From Pseudomonas sp. Z8(2022) (GTDB lineage: Bacteria; Pseudomonadota; Gammaproteobacteria; Pseudomonadales; Pseudomonadaceae): a DNA stretch of 64,000 nt. Shown here piece after piece: positions 47,580-58,602 of the stretch. A model generated the notes under the pieces. The model worked only from the letters and a program-made list of their open reading frames with translations, made no database searches and was not told the DNA's origin. Positions within the stretch are counted from its first letter, which is position 1. Each line of letters starts with the position of its first letter. The translations under genes and the position numbers were made by a program. The stretch is from assembly GCF_025837155.1 (NCBI RefSeq), contig NZ_CP107549.1, positions 3,100,001 through 3,164,000 on the forward strand, written 5' to 3'.

Positions 47580-48296
47580 TTACTCTTCGATCGGTTCGTC
47601 CGACTGCCCCTTGATACCGATCAGCTCCAGATCGAATACCAGTACCGAGTTGGCCGGAATCGCCGGCGACGGGCTCTGCTCGCCATAAGCCAGCTCGCTG
47701 GGGATGTACAGCTTGTATTTCTCGCCCACGTGCATCAGTTGCAGACCTTCGACCCAACCCGGGATCACGCCACCAACCGGCAGATCGATGGGGCTGCCGC
47801 GCGCGACGGAGCTGTCGAACACGCTGCCATCGGTCAGCTTGCCTTCGTAATGAACGGTAACGACGTCGCTTTCCTTCGGCTGCTCGCCGTCGGTCTTCTT
47901 GATCACTTCGTACTGCAGACCGGAATCGGTGGTAACGACACCTTCACGCTTGCCGTTCTCTTCGAGAAATTTCTTGCCGGCTTCTGCTGCTTCCTTGTTC
48001 AGTGCGGTCATGCGCTCTTCGGCACGGTTCTGCAGGAAGGAAAAGGCCTCGATCATGTCTTCATCCTTGATGCGCGGCTCCTTTTTCGCCAGCGCGTCTT
48101 CGATGCCCTGAGCGACGGCCTTGGAATCCAGATCGTCCATGCCCTCTTCGGACAGGCTGCGCCCCATGTTCAGGCCGATGCCGTAGGAGGCTTTCTGCGC
48201 CGGGCTCTTGAGTTCGACTTCGCTGGTTTGCGAATCGCAACCGGCAAGCACCAGGCCCACCAGGGCAACCGCCGCCGCCAAACGATGCTGTTTCAT
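47580..48296 (-). CDS. FKBP-type peptidyl-prolyl isomerase lipoprotein (FkpA/Mip-like)
   Basis: A 238-residue envelope chaperone: the lipobox is VLAGC, then a helical dimerisation domain (KASYGIGLNMGRSLSEEGMDDLD, with the long helix AEERMTALNKEAAEAGKKFLEENG). A C-terminal FKBP domain follows (VTVHYEGKLTDGSVFDSSVARG, VIPGWVEGLQLMHVGEKYKLYIPSELAYGE). It should catalyse proline isomerisation in the periplasm. The acidic tail SDEPIEE is unremarkable. Confidence 0.93.
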   Translation of the reverse strand: MKQHRLAAAVALVGLVLAGCDSQTSEVELKSPAQKASYGIGLNMGRSLSEEGMDDLDSKAVAQGIEDALAKKEPRIKDEDMIEAFSFLQNRAEERMTALNKEAAEAGKKFLEENGKREGVVTTDSGLQYEVIKKTDGEQPKESDVVTVHYEGKLTDGSVFDSSVARGSPIDLPVGGVIPGWVEGLQLMHVGEKYKLYIPSELAYGEQSPSPAIPANSVLVFDLELIGIKGQSDEPIEE

Positions 48297-48484
48297 GCTT
48301 GTTCCTTGTAGATGCGCCCGAAGGCCGTCGTGTGAAAGCGCGAGCTTAGCAGTACGCTGCGATCACTGGCTACGGCATAGGAGCCACGCAGTGTGCATAA
48401 GTTCAAGCAGGCAAAGGATTTTTCGAAGATTTCGGCGAATGCCGAAGCATTGTCACAGGAGAGGGGATGAAGCGAGGAGAAGAA

Positions 48485-48561
48485 TGGCGCAGCGGACGGG
48501 ACTCGAACCCGCGACCCCCGGCGTGACAGGCCGGTATTCTAACCGACTGAACTACCGCTGC
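48485..48561 (-). tRNA. tRNA-Asp (anticodon GTC)
   Basis: The minus strand folds as a 77-base cloverleaf: acceptor GCAGCGG/CCGCTGC, D-loop AGTTCAGTCGGTTAGAA, anticodon loop CTGTCAC with GTC, T-loop TTCGAGT, encoded CCA. It lies 15 bases downstream of tRNA-Val. Confidence 0.95.
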
Positions 48562-48576
48562 GCGTAACTGCGAGAT

Positions 48577-48652
48577 TGGTGGGTGGTGACGGGATCGAAC
48601 CGCCGACCCTCTGCTTGTAAGGCAGATGCTCTCCCGGCTGAGCTAACCACCC
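48577..48652 (-). tRNA. tRNA-Val (anticodon TAC)
   Basis: A 76-base minus-strand cloverleaf: acceptor GGGTGGT/ACCACCC, D-arm TAGCTCAGCCGGGAGAGC, anticodon loop CTTACAA with TAC, T-loop TTCGATC, encoded CCA. It is first in a Val-Asp tRNA operon. Confidence 0.95.
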
Positions 48653-48675
48653 CATTCACTCTCGAAGTGGGGCGC

Positions 48676-48704
48676 ATTCTAGAGAGCGATTCAGACCTTG
48701 GCAA
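48676..48704 (-). promoter_or_regulatory. Sigma-70 promoter of the tRNA-Val/tRNA-Asp operon
   Basis: On the minus strand TTGCCA and TAGAAT are separated by 17 bases, followed by the GC-rich discriminator GCGCCCC typical of stringently controlled stable-RNA promoters. Confidence 0.8.
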
Positions 48705-48961
48705 GCCCTCTTCAGAAAAAAATTCATCGCCGCAGCAAGAACTTAGGCGACACCAGCGAATTTCCTCAACGGTTCGTTGTCAGGGTTGGCGCTGAGCACG
48801 CCAGCAGAGAATAATGCGCGCTCTGTGCCGGCGGATCGATCAGCCTGCTGCCGATCGCCCGCCACGTTCACCCGTCGCAGCGCGCCGGCTTTCCACATGC
48901 AGGAAGGCCATCGATGGCGCCACCCAGCGACCCTACATCATCAATGGAGAATCACCCGCTC

Positions 48962-49882
48962 ATGTGGTTTCGTAACCTGCTGGTCTACCGCCTCACCCAG
49001 GACATCCCTTTCGACGCCGAGGCACTGGAAACCGCACTGGCCAGCAAACCGGCCCGCTCCTGCGCCAGCCAGGAACTGACCACCTATGGTTTCACCGCCC
49101 CCTTCGGCAAGGGCGCCGATGCACCACTGGTACATGTCAGTGGCGACTTCCTGCTGATCGGCACGCGCAAGGAAGAACGCATCCTGCCGGGGTCGGTGGT
49201 GCGCGATGCGCTGAAGGAAAAGGTCGACGAGATCGAAAACACCCAGATGCGCAAGGTGTACAAGAAAGAACGCGACCAGATCAAAGACGAGATCGTCCAG
49301 GCTTTCCTGCCACGCGCCTTCATCCGCAAATCCGGCACCTTCGCCGCCATCGCACCGAAGCAGGGCCTGATCCTCGTCGACAGCGCCAGCGCGAAGAAGG
49401 CCGAGGACCTGCTTTCCACCCTGCGCGAGGCCATCGGCTCGCTGCCGGTACGCCCGCTGTCGGTGAAGATCGCGCCGACCGCCACCCTCACCGACTGGCT
49501 GAAGAACCAGAGGGCTGCCGAAGGCTTTTTCGTGCTCGATGAATGCGAACTGCGTGATACCCACGAGGACGGCGGTGTGGTGCGTTGCAAGCGCCAGGAC
49601 CTGACCAGCGAGGAAATCCAGCTGCATCTGTCCACCGGCAAGCAGGTCACCCAGCTGTCACTGGCCTGGCAGGACAAGCTGTCGTTCGTACTCGACGACA
49701 AGCTGACCATCAAGCGCCTGCGCTTTGAAGACGTGCTGCAGGAGCAGGCCGAACAGGACGGTGGTGACGATGCCCTGGCTCAGCAGGACGCCAGCTTCGT
49801 CCTGATGATGATGACCCTGGTGGAATTCCTGCCGGAGCTGTTCACCGCACTGGGCGGCGAAGAGATTCCGCAAGGTATCTGA
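48962..49882 (+). CDS. rdgC: Recombination-associated protein RdgC
   Basis: RdgC is a ring-shaped DNA-binding protein that restrains RecA. The 306-residue product starts [22 protein letters not shown] and contains [24 protein letters not shown], the family signature. The usual length and the sequence [25 protein letters not shown] confirm it. The ATG was chosen to match this conserved start. The upstream in-frame ATGs lack support. It converges on edd. Confidence 0.95.
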   Translation: MWFRNLLVYRLTQDIPFDAEALETALASKPARSCASQELTTYGFTAPFGKGADAPLVHVSGDFLLIGTRKEERILPGSVVRDALKEKVDEIENTQMRKVYKKERDQIKDEIVQAFLPRAFIRKSGTFAAIAPKQGLILVDSASAKKAEDLLSTLREAIGSLPVRPLSVKIAPTATLTDWLKNQRAAEGFFVLDECELRDTHEDGGVVRCKRQDLTSEEIQLHLSTGKQVTQLSLAWQDKLSFVLDDKLTIKRLRFEDVLQEQAEQDGGDDALAQQDASFVLMMMTLVEFLPELFTALGGEEIPQGI

Positions 49883-49891
49883 TCACCCTTA

Positions 49892-49948
49892 CGGGCTACG
49901 CACCGATACGGCAGCGTAGCCCGGAGCAGCCCGGACCATCGTTCCGGG
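49892..49948. repeat. Inverted repeats between rdgC and edd
   Basis: CGGGCTACGC (49892-49901) pairs with GCGTAGCCCG (49913-49922), then CCCGGA (49930-49935) pairs with TCCGGG (49943-49948). The bases are REP-like and lie between two converging genes, so they may act as a bidirectional transcription or decay barrier. Confidence 0.6.
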
Positions 49949-49959
49949 CCGCCAAAGCC

Positions 49960-51783
49960 TCAGACCAGCGATTCGAGGCTCTCGGTAAAGGCACTGGCGC
50001 CCTGCTCCGCCGTGCTGAAGTTGTGGCGCATGAAGGCGAACAGCTCGCGTCCGCAGCCCATGGCCGGAGCCGGCCTGGACGCAGGCTCACGCTTGGCGAA
50101 TTCGGCCTCGTCGACCTGCAGCACCAGCTGTCCGCTTTTACCATCGACACGAATAAGGTCGCCATCGCGCACCCGCGCCAGCGGCCCGCCATCGAAAGCC
50201 TCCGGACAGACATGAATGGCCGCCGGGATCTTGCCCGAAGCACCGGACATGCGCCCATCAGTGACCAGCGCCACCTTGAAACCGCGATCCTGCAGCACGC
50301 CCAGATAGGGCGTCATCTTGTGCAGCTCGGGCATGCCGTTGCTACGCGGGCCCTGGAAGCGCACCACGGCAACGAAATCACGCTCCAGCTTGCCGGCCTT
50401 GAACGCCTCGACCAGCTCCAGCTGGTCCTCGAATACCAGCGCCGGCGCCTCAACAACCTGGTGCTCGGGCGCCACCGCCGACACCTTCATCACCCCACGG
50501 CCGAGGTTGCCCTGCATCAGACGCAAGCCGCCCTCGGCCGAGAACGGCCGCACCACCGGGCGCAGCACGCTTTGCTCGAGGCTCTCGGTCGGCCCGTCGC
50601 GCCAGACCAGCTTGCCATCCTCGAGGAATGGCTCACGGGTATAACGCGACAAGCCGCGTCCTGCCACGGTATTGACGTCCTCATGCAATAGCCCGGCTTC
50701 CAGCAGTTGGCGGATCAGGAAGGCCATGCCACCAGCGGCCTGGAAGTGGTTGATGTCCGCCTTGCCGTTGGGATAGACGTGGGCCAGGGTCGGCACCACT
50801 TCGGACAGATCGGCCATGTCCTGCCAGGTCAGCAGGATGCCGGCGGCGCGGGCAATGGCGGGCATGTGCAGGGTGTGATTGGTGGAGCCACCGGTGGCGT
50901 GCAAAGCAACGATGGAGTTGACCAGGCAGCGCTCGTCGACGATCTCGCCGACAGGCATGAAATTTCCGCTCTGCTTGGTCAGGCGGGTGACCTGTTGCGC
51001 TGCCTCGCGGGTCAGGGCCTCACGCAGCGGCGTGCCCGGATTGATGAAGGAAGCGCCCGGCAGATGCAGGCCCATCACCTCCATCAGCAACTGGTTGGTG
51101 TTGGCGGTGCCGTAGAAGGTGCAGGTGCCCGGCCCATGGTAAGCGGCCATCTCGGCAGCCAGCAGTTCGTCGCGGGTTGCCTTGCCTTCGGCGTAGCGCT
51201 GACGCACATCGGCTTTTTCCTTGTTGGACAGGCCCGAGGTCATAGGCCCCGCGGGCACGAACAGCGCCGGCAGATGACCGAAACGCAGTGCCCCCATCAC
51301 CAGGCCCGGCACGATCTTGTCGCACACACCCAGGTACAGCGCTGCGTCGAACATGTTGTGCGACAGCGCCACAGCCGTGGACATGGCGATCACCTCGCGA
51401 CTGGCGATACCCAGTTCCATACCCGGCTCGCCCTGGGTAACGCCATCGCACATGGCCGGCACACCACCGGCGAACTGCCCGACCGAACCGAGTTCGCGCA
51501 GGGCCTGCTTGATCTGCTCGGGAAATGCCTCGTAGGGTTGATGCGCCGACAACATGTCGTTGTAAGCAGAAACGATGGCCACATTGGCCGCATCCATCAG
51601 GCGCAGAGCCTGCTTGTCATGACCGCTGCATCCGGCCACGCCGTGCGCGAAATTCGCGCATTGCAGCTTGCCCCGCTGCGGGCCTTCACTGGCCGCCGCA
51701 CGGATCATCTCAAGGTAGCGCTGGCGCGTGGCGCGGCTGCGTTCGACAAGACGTTCGGTCACTTCGACAACGCGGGGATGCAT
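49960..51783 (-). CDS. edd: 6-Phosphogluconate dehydratase
   Basis: Edd makes 2-keto-3-deoxy-6-phosphogluconate in the Entner-Doudoroff pathway. The 607-residue iron-sulfur dehydratase shows cluster cysteines in [37 protein letters not shown] and [15 protein letters not shown]. The C-terminal [21 protein letters not shown] is also present. It diverges from gap with HexR-like sites between, the arrangement familiar from Pseudomonas central metabolism. Other pathway genes (glk, zwf, pgl, eda) are outside the window. Confidence 0.96.
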   Translation of the reverse strand: MHPRVVEVTERLVERSRATRQRYLEMIRAAASEGPQRGKLQCANFAHGVAGCSGHDKQALRLMDAANVAIVSAYNDMLSAHQPYEAFPEQIKQALRELGSVGQFAGGVPAMCDGVTQGEPGMELGIASREVIAMSTAVALSHNMFDAALYLGVCDKIVPGLVMGALRFGHLPALFVPAGPMTSGLSNKEKADVRQRYAEGKATRDELLAAEMAAYHGPGTCTFYGTANTNQLLMEVMGLHLPGASFINPGTPLREALTREAAQQVTRLTKQSGNFMPVGEIVDERCLVNSIVALHATGGSTNHTLHMPAIARAAGILLTWQDMADLSEVVPTLAHVYPNGKADINHFQAAGGMAFLIRQLLEAGLLHEDVNTVAGRGLSRYTREPFLEDGKLVWRDGPTESLEQSVLRPVVRPFSAEGGLRLMQGNLGRGVMKVSAVAPEHQVVEAPALVFEDQLELVEAFKAGKLERDFVAVVRFQGPRSNGMPELHKMTPYLGVLQDRGFKVALVTDGRMSGASGKIPAAIHVCPEAFDGGPLARVRDGDLIRVDGKSGQLVLQVDEAEFAKREPASRPAPAMGCGRELFAFMRHNFSTAEQGASAFTESLESLV

Positions 51784-51814
51784 GAGATATCTCCAGGCTA
51801 GCTGTTAGCTTATG

Positions 51815-51897
51815 TTCGTATTTACAACAAAAAATATTGCCACCTCAGACGCTTGATTTCCATAGCAATGGGAATAATCTTGTAATTACAACAACAA
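51815..51897. promoter_or_regulatory. edd-gap control region with HexR-type sites
   Basis: TTGTAATTACAACAA (51880-51894) fits TTGT-N7-ACAA, the recognised HexR operator form, 22 bases before gap. A looser relative, TTCGTATTTACAACAA (51815-51830), lies 32 bases before edd. HexR releases DNA on binding the Entner-Doudoroff intermediate, so both directions should be induced by glucose-type carbon sources. The gap-side site also contains an ACAACAACAAA run of Crc type. Confidence 0.75.
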
Positions 51898-51915
51898 ATT
51901 TACGAGAGCCTCACC

Positions 51916-52917
51916 ATGACACTACGAATCGCCATCAACGGTTTCGGCCGCATCGGCCGCAACGTGCTACGCGCACTCTATACCCAGAATTATCGCCAGC
52001 ACCTGCAGGTTGTGGCGATCAACGACCTGGGCGACAGCGCGATCAATGCCCACCTTCTGCAATATGACAGCGTCCACGGCCATTTCCCCGAAGAAGTGAT
52101 AGTCGATGGCGAGAACCTGTGGATCAAGGGTGACCGCATTGCCGTCAGCGCCATTCGCAACCCGGCGGAACTGCCGTGGAAAACCCATCAGGTGGATGTG
52201 GTGCTGGAATGTACCGGGCTGTTCACCGACCGCGAAAAGGCTGCCGCGCATCTCGCCGCAGGTGCGCGCAAGGTGCTGATCTCCGCCCCGGCCAAGAGGG
52301 CTGACGCCACGGTGGTGTATGGCGTCAACGAGCAGGTGCTGACTGCAGACATGCAAATCATCTCCAACGCCTCCTGCACCACCAACTGCCTGGCGCCGGT
52401 CGCGCAGGTGCTGCAGCGCGAGCTGGGCATCGAGCAGGGGCTGATGACCACCATCCATGCCTATACCAACGACCAGAACCTGTCCGACGTCTACCACAGC
52501 GACCTGTACCGCGCCCGCTCGGCAACCCAGTCGATGATCCCGACCAAAACCGGCGCCGCCGAGGCCGTCGGCCTGGTGCTGCCGGAACTGGCCGGCAAGC
52601 TCACCGGCATGGCCGTGCGGGTACCGGTGATCAATGTGTCACTGGTCGACCTTACCGTGCAGGTCAGGCGCGAAACCGATGCAGAGGAAGTCAACGCACT
52701 GCTCAAAACAGCCAGCGAGCAATCCCCGGTTCTCGGTTACAACGCGCTGCCGCTGGTGTCCTGCGACTTCAACCACAACCCGCTGTCGTCGATCTTCGAC
52801 GCCAACCACACCAAGGTCAGCGGCAGGCTGCTCAAGGTCATGGCCTGGTATGACAACGAATGGGGCTTCTCCAACCGCATGCTGGACAACTGCCTGGTGC
52901 TGGCCCGCTTGAACTGA
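51916..52917 (+). CDS. gap: Glyceraldehyde-3-phosphate dehydrogenase
   Basis: A 333-residue NAD-dependent enzyme: nucleotide-binding [15 protein letters not shown] at the N-terminus, catalytic Cys154 in [12 protein letters not shown], and [14 protein letters not shown] at the C-terminus. It is expressed divergently from edd, as the lower-pathway partner of the Entner-Doudoroff route. The ribosome site GAGAG is moderate. Methylglyoxal synthase follows within 12 bases. Confidence 0.96.
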   Translation: MTLRIAINGFGRIGRNVLRALYTQNYRQHLQVVAINDLGDSAINAHLLQYDSVHGHFPEEVIVDGENLWIKGDRIAVSAIRNPAELPWKTHQVDVVLECTGLFTDREKAAAHLAAGARKVLISAPAKRADATVVYGVNEQVLTADMQIISNASCTTNCLAPVAQVLQRELGIEQGLMTTIHAYTNDQNLSDVYHSDLYRARSATQSMIPTKTGAAEAVGLVLPELAGKLTGMAVRVPVINVSLVDLTVQVRRETDAEEVNALLKTASEQSPVLGYNALPLVSCDFNHNPLSSIFDANHTKVSGRLLKVMAWYDNEWGFSNRMLDNCLVLARLN

Positions 52918-52929
52918 ACAGGAGGCTCG

Positions 52930-53394
52930 ATGAGCCGTATCGCCTTTACCCGCGCCCAACTGCCGGCGCGCAAGCGCATCGCCCTGGTGGCGCACGATCA
53001 CTGCAAGGGCTTTCTGCTGGACTGGTGCGAACGTCAGCGCGAGCGGCTGGCCAACCATCAACTGCTGGCCACAGGCACTACCGGCCTGCTTCTGAGCAAA
53101 CGCCTGGATCTGCCAGTGGAGAGCATGATCAGCGGCCCGCTGGGCGGCGACCAGCAGATCGGCGCACGCATCGCCGAGCAGCGCGTGGACATGCTGGTGT
53201 TCTTCTGGGACCCGTTCGAGCCGCAGCCACACGACCCGGACATCAAGGCCCTGCTGCGCGTAGCTGCGGTATGGAACATCCCGGTGGCCTGCAACGAAAG
53301 CAGCGCCGACTACCTGCTCAGCAGCAGCCTGCTGGAGCAACAGCACGAGTACCGCATCCCCGACTACCCCGCCTATCTGGCGGCGCGCGGCTAG
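52930..53394 (+). CDS. mgsA: Methylglyoxal synthase
   Basis: MgsA converts dihydroxyacetone phosphate to methylglyoxal and phosphate, a relief valve when sugar phosphates pile up. The 154-residue protein has ALVAHDHCKGFLLDWC, TGTTG in LLATGTTGLLL, SGPLGGDQQIGARI and FFWDPFEPQPHDPDIKALLR with the catalytic aspartate region. AGGAGGCTCG precedes the ATG. Joined to gap, it will respond to the same HexR control. The end overlaps the convergent arfB gene by four bases. Confidence 0.93.
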   Translation: MSRIAFTRAQLPARKRIALVAHDHCKGFLLDWCERQRERLANHQLLATGTTGLLLSKRLDLPVESMISGPLGGDQQIGARIAEQRVDMLVFFWDPFEPQPHDPDIKALLRVAAVWNIPVACNESSADYLLSSSLLEQQHEYRIPDYPAYLAARG

Positions 53395-53804
53395 AAATCC
53401 ACCTTGCCCCGCCCCGCCTTGATCGCCCCGCGCTTGCTCTTGCCGTCCAGGCGACGCTTTTTCGAGCCCAGGGTCGGCTTGGTCGGGCGGCGCTTCTTTT
53501 CCACCTTGCCAGCCGCGCGGATCAGTTCGGCCAGACGCTCGAGGGCGTCGGCGCGGTTCTGCTCCTGGGTGCGGTACTGCTGCGCCTTGATCACCACCAC
53601 ACCGTCAGCAGTGATGCGACTGTCGGCAAACGCCAGCAAACGCTCCTTGTAGAACGGCGGCAAGGACGAGGCCTGACTGTCGAAACGCAGATGCACGGCG
53701 CTGGAGACCTTGTTGACGTTCTGCCCGCCAGCGCCCTGGGCGCGGATGGCGGTCAGTTCGATTTCATCATCCGGAAGGTGGACGCTGTTGGAGACGATCA
53801 GCAT
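53391..53804 (-). CDS. arfB: ArfB/YaeJ, peptidyl-tRNA hydrolase for stalled ribosomes
   Basis: A 137-residue release-factor-like protein with the GGQ motif in QGAGGQNVNKVSSAVHLRF and the opening VHLPDDEIELTAIRA. A lysine/arginine-rich tail (EKKRRPTKPTLGSKKRRLDGKSKRG) enters the empty mRNA channel. It rescues ribosomes stalled without a stop codon. It converges on mgsA. Confidence 0.92.
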   Translation of the reverse strand: MLIVSNSVHLPDDEIELTAIRAQGAGGQNVNKVSSAVHLRFDSQASSLPPFYKERLLAFADSRITADGVVVIKAQQYRTQEQNRADALERLAELIRAAGKVEKKRRPTKPTLGSKKRRLDGKSKRGAIKAGRGKVDF

Positions 53805-53935
53805 GGAGATTGTTTCTTGGCAGTGTTGAACATCAGGATACCCGTCACAGTTGTAATCTTTGCTTGAAATTTCCCCGCCGCATTCGCCGGACGCCTCGGC
53901 TAACGTAGCGACCTGTTTTTATCCGGAAGCATGCG

Positions 53936-55000
53936 ATGGACTCGATAACCCAGGCGGTACTCGGCGCCAGCATCCAAGGCGCCTTGCTCGGCCGCTGGCA
54001 GGGACGCAAGGCTCTGCTCTACGGCGCCATGCTTGCCACCGTGCCCGATCTGGACGTGGTCATGGACTACGGCGACGCCGTGGCCAACATGACCTACCAT
54101 CGCGGCTTCAGCCATTCACTGTTCGTCCTCAGCGGCCTGGCCCTGCTGCTGACCTGGCTGGCCAGGCGCTTTCGCCCTCACCCCGGCTACTCGGCCAACC
54201 GTCTGCTGCTGACGTTATGGCTGGTGCTGATCACCCATCCCCTGCTGGACGCCTTCACCAGCTACGGCACCCAGCTGTTCTGGCCGCTGATGCCGACACC
54301 CGCCGCCTGGTCCAGCCTGTTCATCATCGACCCGCTATACACCGTGCCACTGATCGCCGCCGTTGTGATCAGCCTGTTCAACGGGCTGCGCGAGCAGAGC
54401 TGGCGCATACCGGCCGTGGCACTGACGGTATCGACGCTGTATATCGGCTTCAGCCTGGCCGGCAAGTTCATGGCCGAGCAGCGCGTGGAGCGCGAGCTGG
54501 CGCGCCAGGGCATCCAGGCCGAGCAACTGTTCGTCACCCCGACGCCCTTCAATACGCTGCTGTGGCGGGTCATAGTGCTGGACGGCGAGGACTATCACGA
54601 AGCCCTGACCGGCTGGCTGGACGACGAACCGCCGCAACTGCAGCGCCTGTCACGCGGTACGCATCTGCGCGGATTGCTGGCGGACTCGCCCATGCACCAG
54701 CGCCTCGAGTGGTTCACTGACGGCGTGCTGCGCTACGACCAGGTCGATGATCGCCTGATCGTCACCGACCTGCGTCTGGGCATGACCGGTTTTCATCCCT
54801 TCCGCTTCGACTTCGCCCAGTTGCAGAACGGCCAATGGCAGGTGCACCAGCGCATCGATCGTCTGCCTTTCGAGCGCGGTGAAGTCGAGCACCTGGCGCT
54901 ACTGTTCAAGCGTATCGGGCAGCCCGGGCTGGAGGTTCCGTTGCTGGCCTGGGCCAGCGAGTTGCAGAAACCGCTTCTGACGGAGTCCCGCTCGCAATGA
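53936..55000 (+). CDS. Membrane-bound metal-dependent hydrolase, YdjM/DUF457 family
   Basis: A 354-residue protein. The opening MDSITQAVLGASIQGALLGRWQGRKALLYGAM, then VPDLDVVMDYGDAV and HRGFSHSL, with ITHPLLDAFTSYGTQLFWP, are the family metal motifs (Asp and His) set among about five membrane helices. The last 170 residues form a soluble domain. Substrate and function are unknown. It starts behind a GGAAGC element and stands alone. Confidence 0.87.
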   Translation: MDSITQAVLGASIQGALLGRWQGRKALLYGAMLATVPDLDVVMDYGDAVANMTYHRGFSHSLFVLSGLALLLTWLARRFRPHPGYSANRLLLTLWLVLITHPLLDAFTSYGTQLFWPLMPTPAAWSSLFIIDPLYTVPLIAAVVISLFNGLREQSWRIPAVALTVSTLYIGFSLAGKFMAEQRVERELARQGIQAEQLFVTPTPFNTLLWRVIVLDGEDYHEALTGWLDDEPPQLQRLSRGTHLRGLLADSPMHQRLEWFTDGVLRYDQVDDRLIVTDLRLGMTGFHPFRFDFAQLQNGQWQVHQRIDRLPFERGEVEHLALLFKRIGQPGLEVPLLAWASELQKPLLTESRSQ

Positions 55001-55070
55001 AAGATTGCTGCAGCCCGTATGCAGGCCTGTGGCGGCAAAAGACCGGGGTCGTTGCCGGAGTGGAGTGAAC

Positions 55071-55118
55071 CTGCAGGAGGGCTTCAGCCGCGAATCGCCG
55101 CCAAAGCGCCTCCTGCAG
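55071..55118. repeat. CTGCAGGAGG palindrome (GGCTTCAGCCGCGA-type repeat)
   Basis: CTGCAGGAGG (55071-55080) pairs with CCTCCTGCAG (55109-55118). The interior GGCTTCAGCCGCGAATC resembles the abundant Pseudomonas GGAGCGGCTTCAGCCGCGA element. It lies between two converging genes and may serve as terminator for both. Confidence 0.7.
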
Positions 55119-55133
55119 TACTACGGTTGTCTG

Positions 55134-56456
<1,323 letters not shown>

Positions 56457-56644
56457 GGGGGCACTACCTCGAAAGATCGACAAAACGGTGCATAGCCTAA
56501 CGGTTTCCGGCGTCGGGGCCGAGTTTCTTTATTTCCTGGCGCCGACAGACGGCCGCCAGTTGACGCCTTCCGGTAGAGGCGACCAGGAACCGGAACGGCT
56601 CGTATGATATCCAACAGACATTACCGACCGAGGAGTACCGAGCC

Positions 56645-57052
56645 ATGCTCAGCAAATCCCAGACTACCCTCAGCATTGGCCTGTGCGTCCTGCTGGCCGC
56701 CTCACCGGCGCTGGCCAATCCACCGCCCGGCAAAGGCCAACCGGGCCACCACGATGGCGGCGTGCAGATCGACCTGCGCGGCCCGACCGTGGATATCGGC
56801 AAGGTACGCGTCATCCTCGGCGAGAATCGGCAACTGATCGGTCCCGCCTCCGCCCTGCCGCCGGGCATCGCCAAGAACCTGGCTCGCGGCAAACCGCTGC
56901 CTCCCGGCATCGCCAAGAACTTCGACAGCCGCCTGATATCTCGCCTGCCCTATTACGAGGGATACGAATGGAAGCAGATCGGCCGTGACGTCGTTCTGGT
57001 CGCCATCGCGACCGGAATCGTCCATGAAATTCTGCGCAACGTTCTGGACTGA
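56645..57052 (+). CDS. Exported CigR/RcnB-like protein
   Basis: A 135-residue protein with a signal peptide (LCVLLAASPALANPPPG), a Gly/Pro/His-rich linker (GKGQPGHHDGG) and the CigR-like core PPGIAKNLARGKPLPPGIAKNF, SRLPYYEGYEWKQIGRDVVLVA and a hydrophobic end. The PPGIAKN phrase is repeated twice. Relatives include the Salmonella anti-virulence protein CigR. The function in Pseudomonas is unknown. GGAGTACCGAGCC precedes the ATG. Confidence 0.8.
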   Translation: MLSKSQTTLSIGLCVLLAASPALANPPPGKGQPGHHDGGVQIDLRGPTVDIGKVRVILGENRQLIGPASALPPGIAKNLARGKPLPPGIAKNFDSRLISRLPYYEGYEWKQIGRDVVLVAIATGIVHEILRNVLD

Positions 57053-57134
57053 GCGCCGACGAGTGGTACGAGGCACAACGAACTTGTTTCGCCCGAACCA
57101 CTCCATATCTCAGGTGGACCGTCCGAGGTGCATG

Positions 57135-57713
57135 ATGAATCCGTCCCTGATCTACCACGTCACCTCCAGTCTCGATGGCTACATCGCTCGCCCCGATGGT
57201 CGTCTCGACTGGTTCGATTCGCTGCGCCAGGCCGACGAGGAGTACAACTTCCAGTACTTCTACTCCGGCATCGACGCACTGCTGATGGGCCGTGTCACCT
57301 ACGAAGCGTTGCTCCAGCGTGGTGGTCCCTGGCCCTATCCCGGCAAGCCCTGCGTAGTGCTGACTCGCCTGGCTCTGCCTCGCGCCAGCGATGAGGTTCA
57401 GCTCACTCACTGCACGCCTGCCCAGGCCGTCGCGGCCTTGAACGAAGCCGGTTTCCAGCGTATCTGGCTGGTCGGCGGCAGCCTGCTCGCCGGCAACTGC
57501 TACACCGCCGGACTGATCGACGAAGTGGTGATTAATCTGGTGCCACACCTGCTCGGCGCCGGAATTCCACTATTGGCCACCGGCATGGAGCGCAGCCTGA
57601 CGCTGAGCCAGCAGCGCCGTTTCGACAGCGGCACGATGCAGTTGCATTACCAGGTTCAGAAGCAGAGCAATGCTGTAATGCAGATCCCCAGCCCGCGCAT
57701 CAGCGCGGCCTGA
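57135..57713 (+). CDS. Dihydrofolate-reductase-like protein (RibD C-terminal family)
   Basis: A 192-residue protein with the fold of RibD C-terminal/dihydrofolate reductase: IYHVTSSLDGYIARPDGRLDWFDS, LLMGRVTYEALLQRGGPWPYPGKPCVVLTR, and WLVGGSLLAGNCYTAGLIDEVVINLVPHLLGAGIPL. It likely reduces a pteridine- or pyrimidine-like substrate with NADPH, unknown here. ATG at 57132 or 57135 both fit; the second has better spacing from GAGG. Its end overlaps the RarD-like gene tail by 14 bases. Confidence 0.82.
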   Translation: MNPSLIYHVTSSLDGYIARPDGRLDWFDSLRQADEEYNFQYFYSGIDALLMGRVTYEALLQRGGPWPYPGKPCVVLTRLALPRASDEVQLTHCTPAQAVAALNEAGFQRIWLVGGSLLAGNCYTAGLIDEVVINLVPHLLGAGIPLLATGMERSLTLSQQRRFDSGTMQLHYQVQKQSNAVMQIPSPRISAA

Positions 57714-58602
57714 GGTTCTCACGCTGCTTGCGCAGCAGCCGTGCGCTATCCCAACCGACCAGCAACACTGCCGCCCAGATCGGCAGGTAGGTTAGCCATT
57801 GCCCGGCATCGAAACGTTCGCCCAGCACCAGCAATGCCACGCCGAACAGCAGCACCGGCTCGACATAGCTGAGTATGCCGAACAGCCCCAGCGGCAGCAG
57901 CCGGCTCGACGCCATGTAAGCGGCAAACGCCAGGGTACCTATCAGGGCCATTACCGGCACCAGCAGCCACAGTTGCGGGCGATCGGCAAATGCACCATCG
58001 GGGCCAAACGTGACTATCAGCCAGATCGCCAAGGGCGCCAGCATCAGCATTTCCACAACGAAGCCGGACAATGCATCCAGGCGCATCCAGCGACGCAGCA
58101 TGAAATAGGGCGGATAGCCCAGCGCGGTGACCACCGTCAGCCAGGAAAACGCCTGTGTGCGCCAGAGTTCATGCAGCACGCCAAGCATGGCGCACGCCAC
58201 CGCCAGTTGCTGCAAAGGGCGCAGGCGCTCGCCATAGAACAGGCGTCCGGTCAGCACCATGGCCAGTGGCAGCAGAAAGTACCCCATCGACACTTCCAGC
58301 ATGTGCCCGGCCAGCGGTGCCCAGAGAAACAGCCCCCACTGCACGCCGATCAGCGCCGCTGCCAAGGGACAGGCGGCCAGCAAAAGCGGCTCGCGACGCA
58401 GGCGCGCGAAGGTTTCGCGCAGCGAGGCGGTCTGCCGCGCCAAGACGACCAGCAGCAGGACCAGCGGAATCGACCAGAGCACGCGCTGCGCGAACACCTG
58501 CACGCCGTCGAGCGGGGTCAGCCACTGCACATAGCCGGGCAACACGGCAAACAGCATCGAGGCGCCAACAGATAGCGCCACACCACGTCCGGACAGATGC
58601 AT
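57700..58602 (-). CDS. RarD-type EamA transporter
   Basis: A 300-residue membrane protein with about ten helices: GVALSVGASMLFAVLPGYVQWLTPLDGVQVFAQRVLWSIPLVLLLV begins the first EamA unit, and SSRLLPLGLFGILSYVEPVLLFGVALLVLGERF closes the second. This is the RarD group, with drug/metabolite transporter fold and unknown substrate (chloramphenicol-sensitive protein in older naming). Its ATG overlaps the stop of the upstream EamA gene, so the two are co-translated. Confidence 0.87.
   Translation of the reverse strand: MHLSGRGVALSVGASMLFAVLPGYVQWLTPLDGVQVFAQRVLWSIPLVLLLVVLARQTASLRETFARLRREPLLLAACPLAAALIGVQWGLFLWAPLAGHMLEVSMGYFLLPLAMVLTGRLFYGERLRPLQQLAVACAMLGVLHELWRTQAFSWLTVVTALGYPPYFMLRRWMRLDALSGFVVEMLMLAPLAIWLIVTFGPDGAFADRPQLWLLVPVMALIGTLAFAAYMASSRLLPLGLFGILSYVEPVLLFGVALLVLGERFDAGQWLTYLPIWAAVLLVGWDSARLLRKQRENLRPR

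Noticed and set aside
48485-48652. Possible phage or integron attachment at the tandem tRNAs
   Set aside because: Both tRNAs are intact, no integrase or duplicated tRNA end is nearby, and flanks are core genes.
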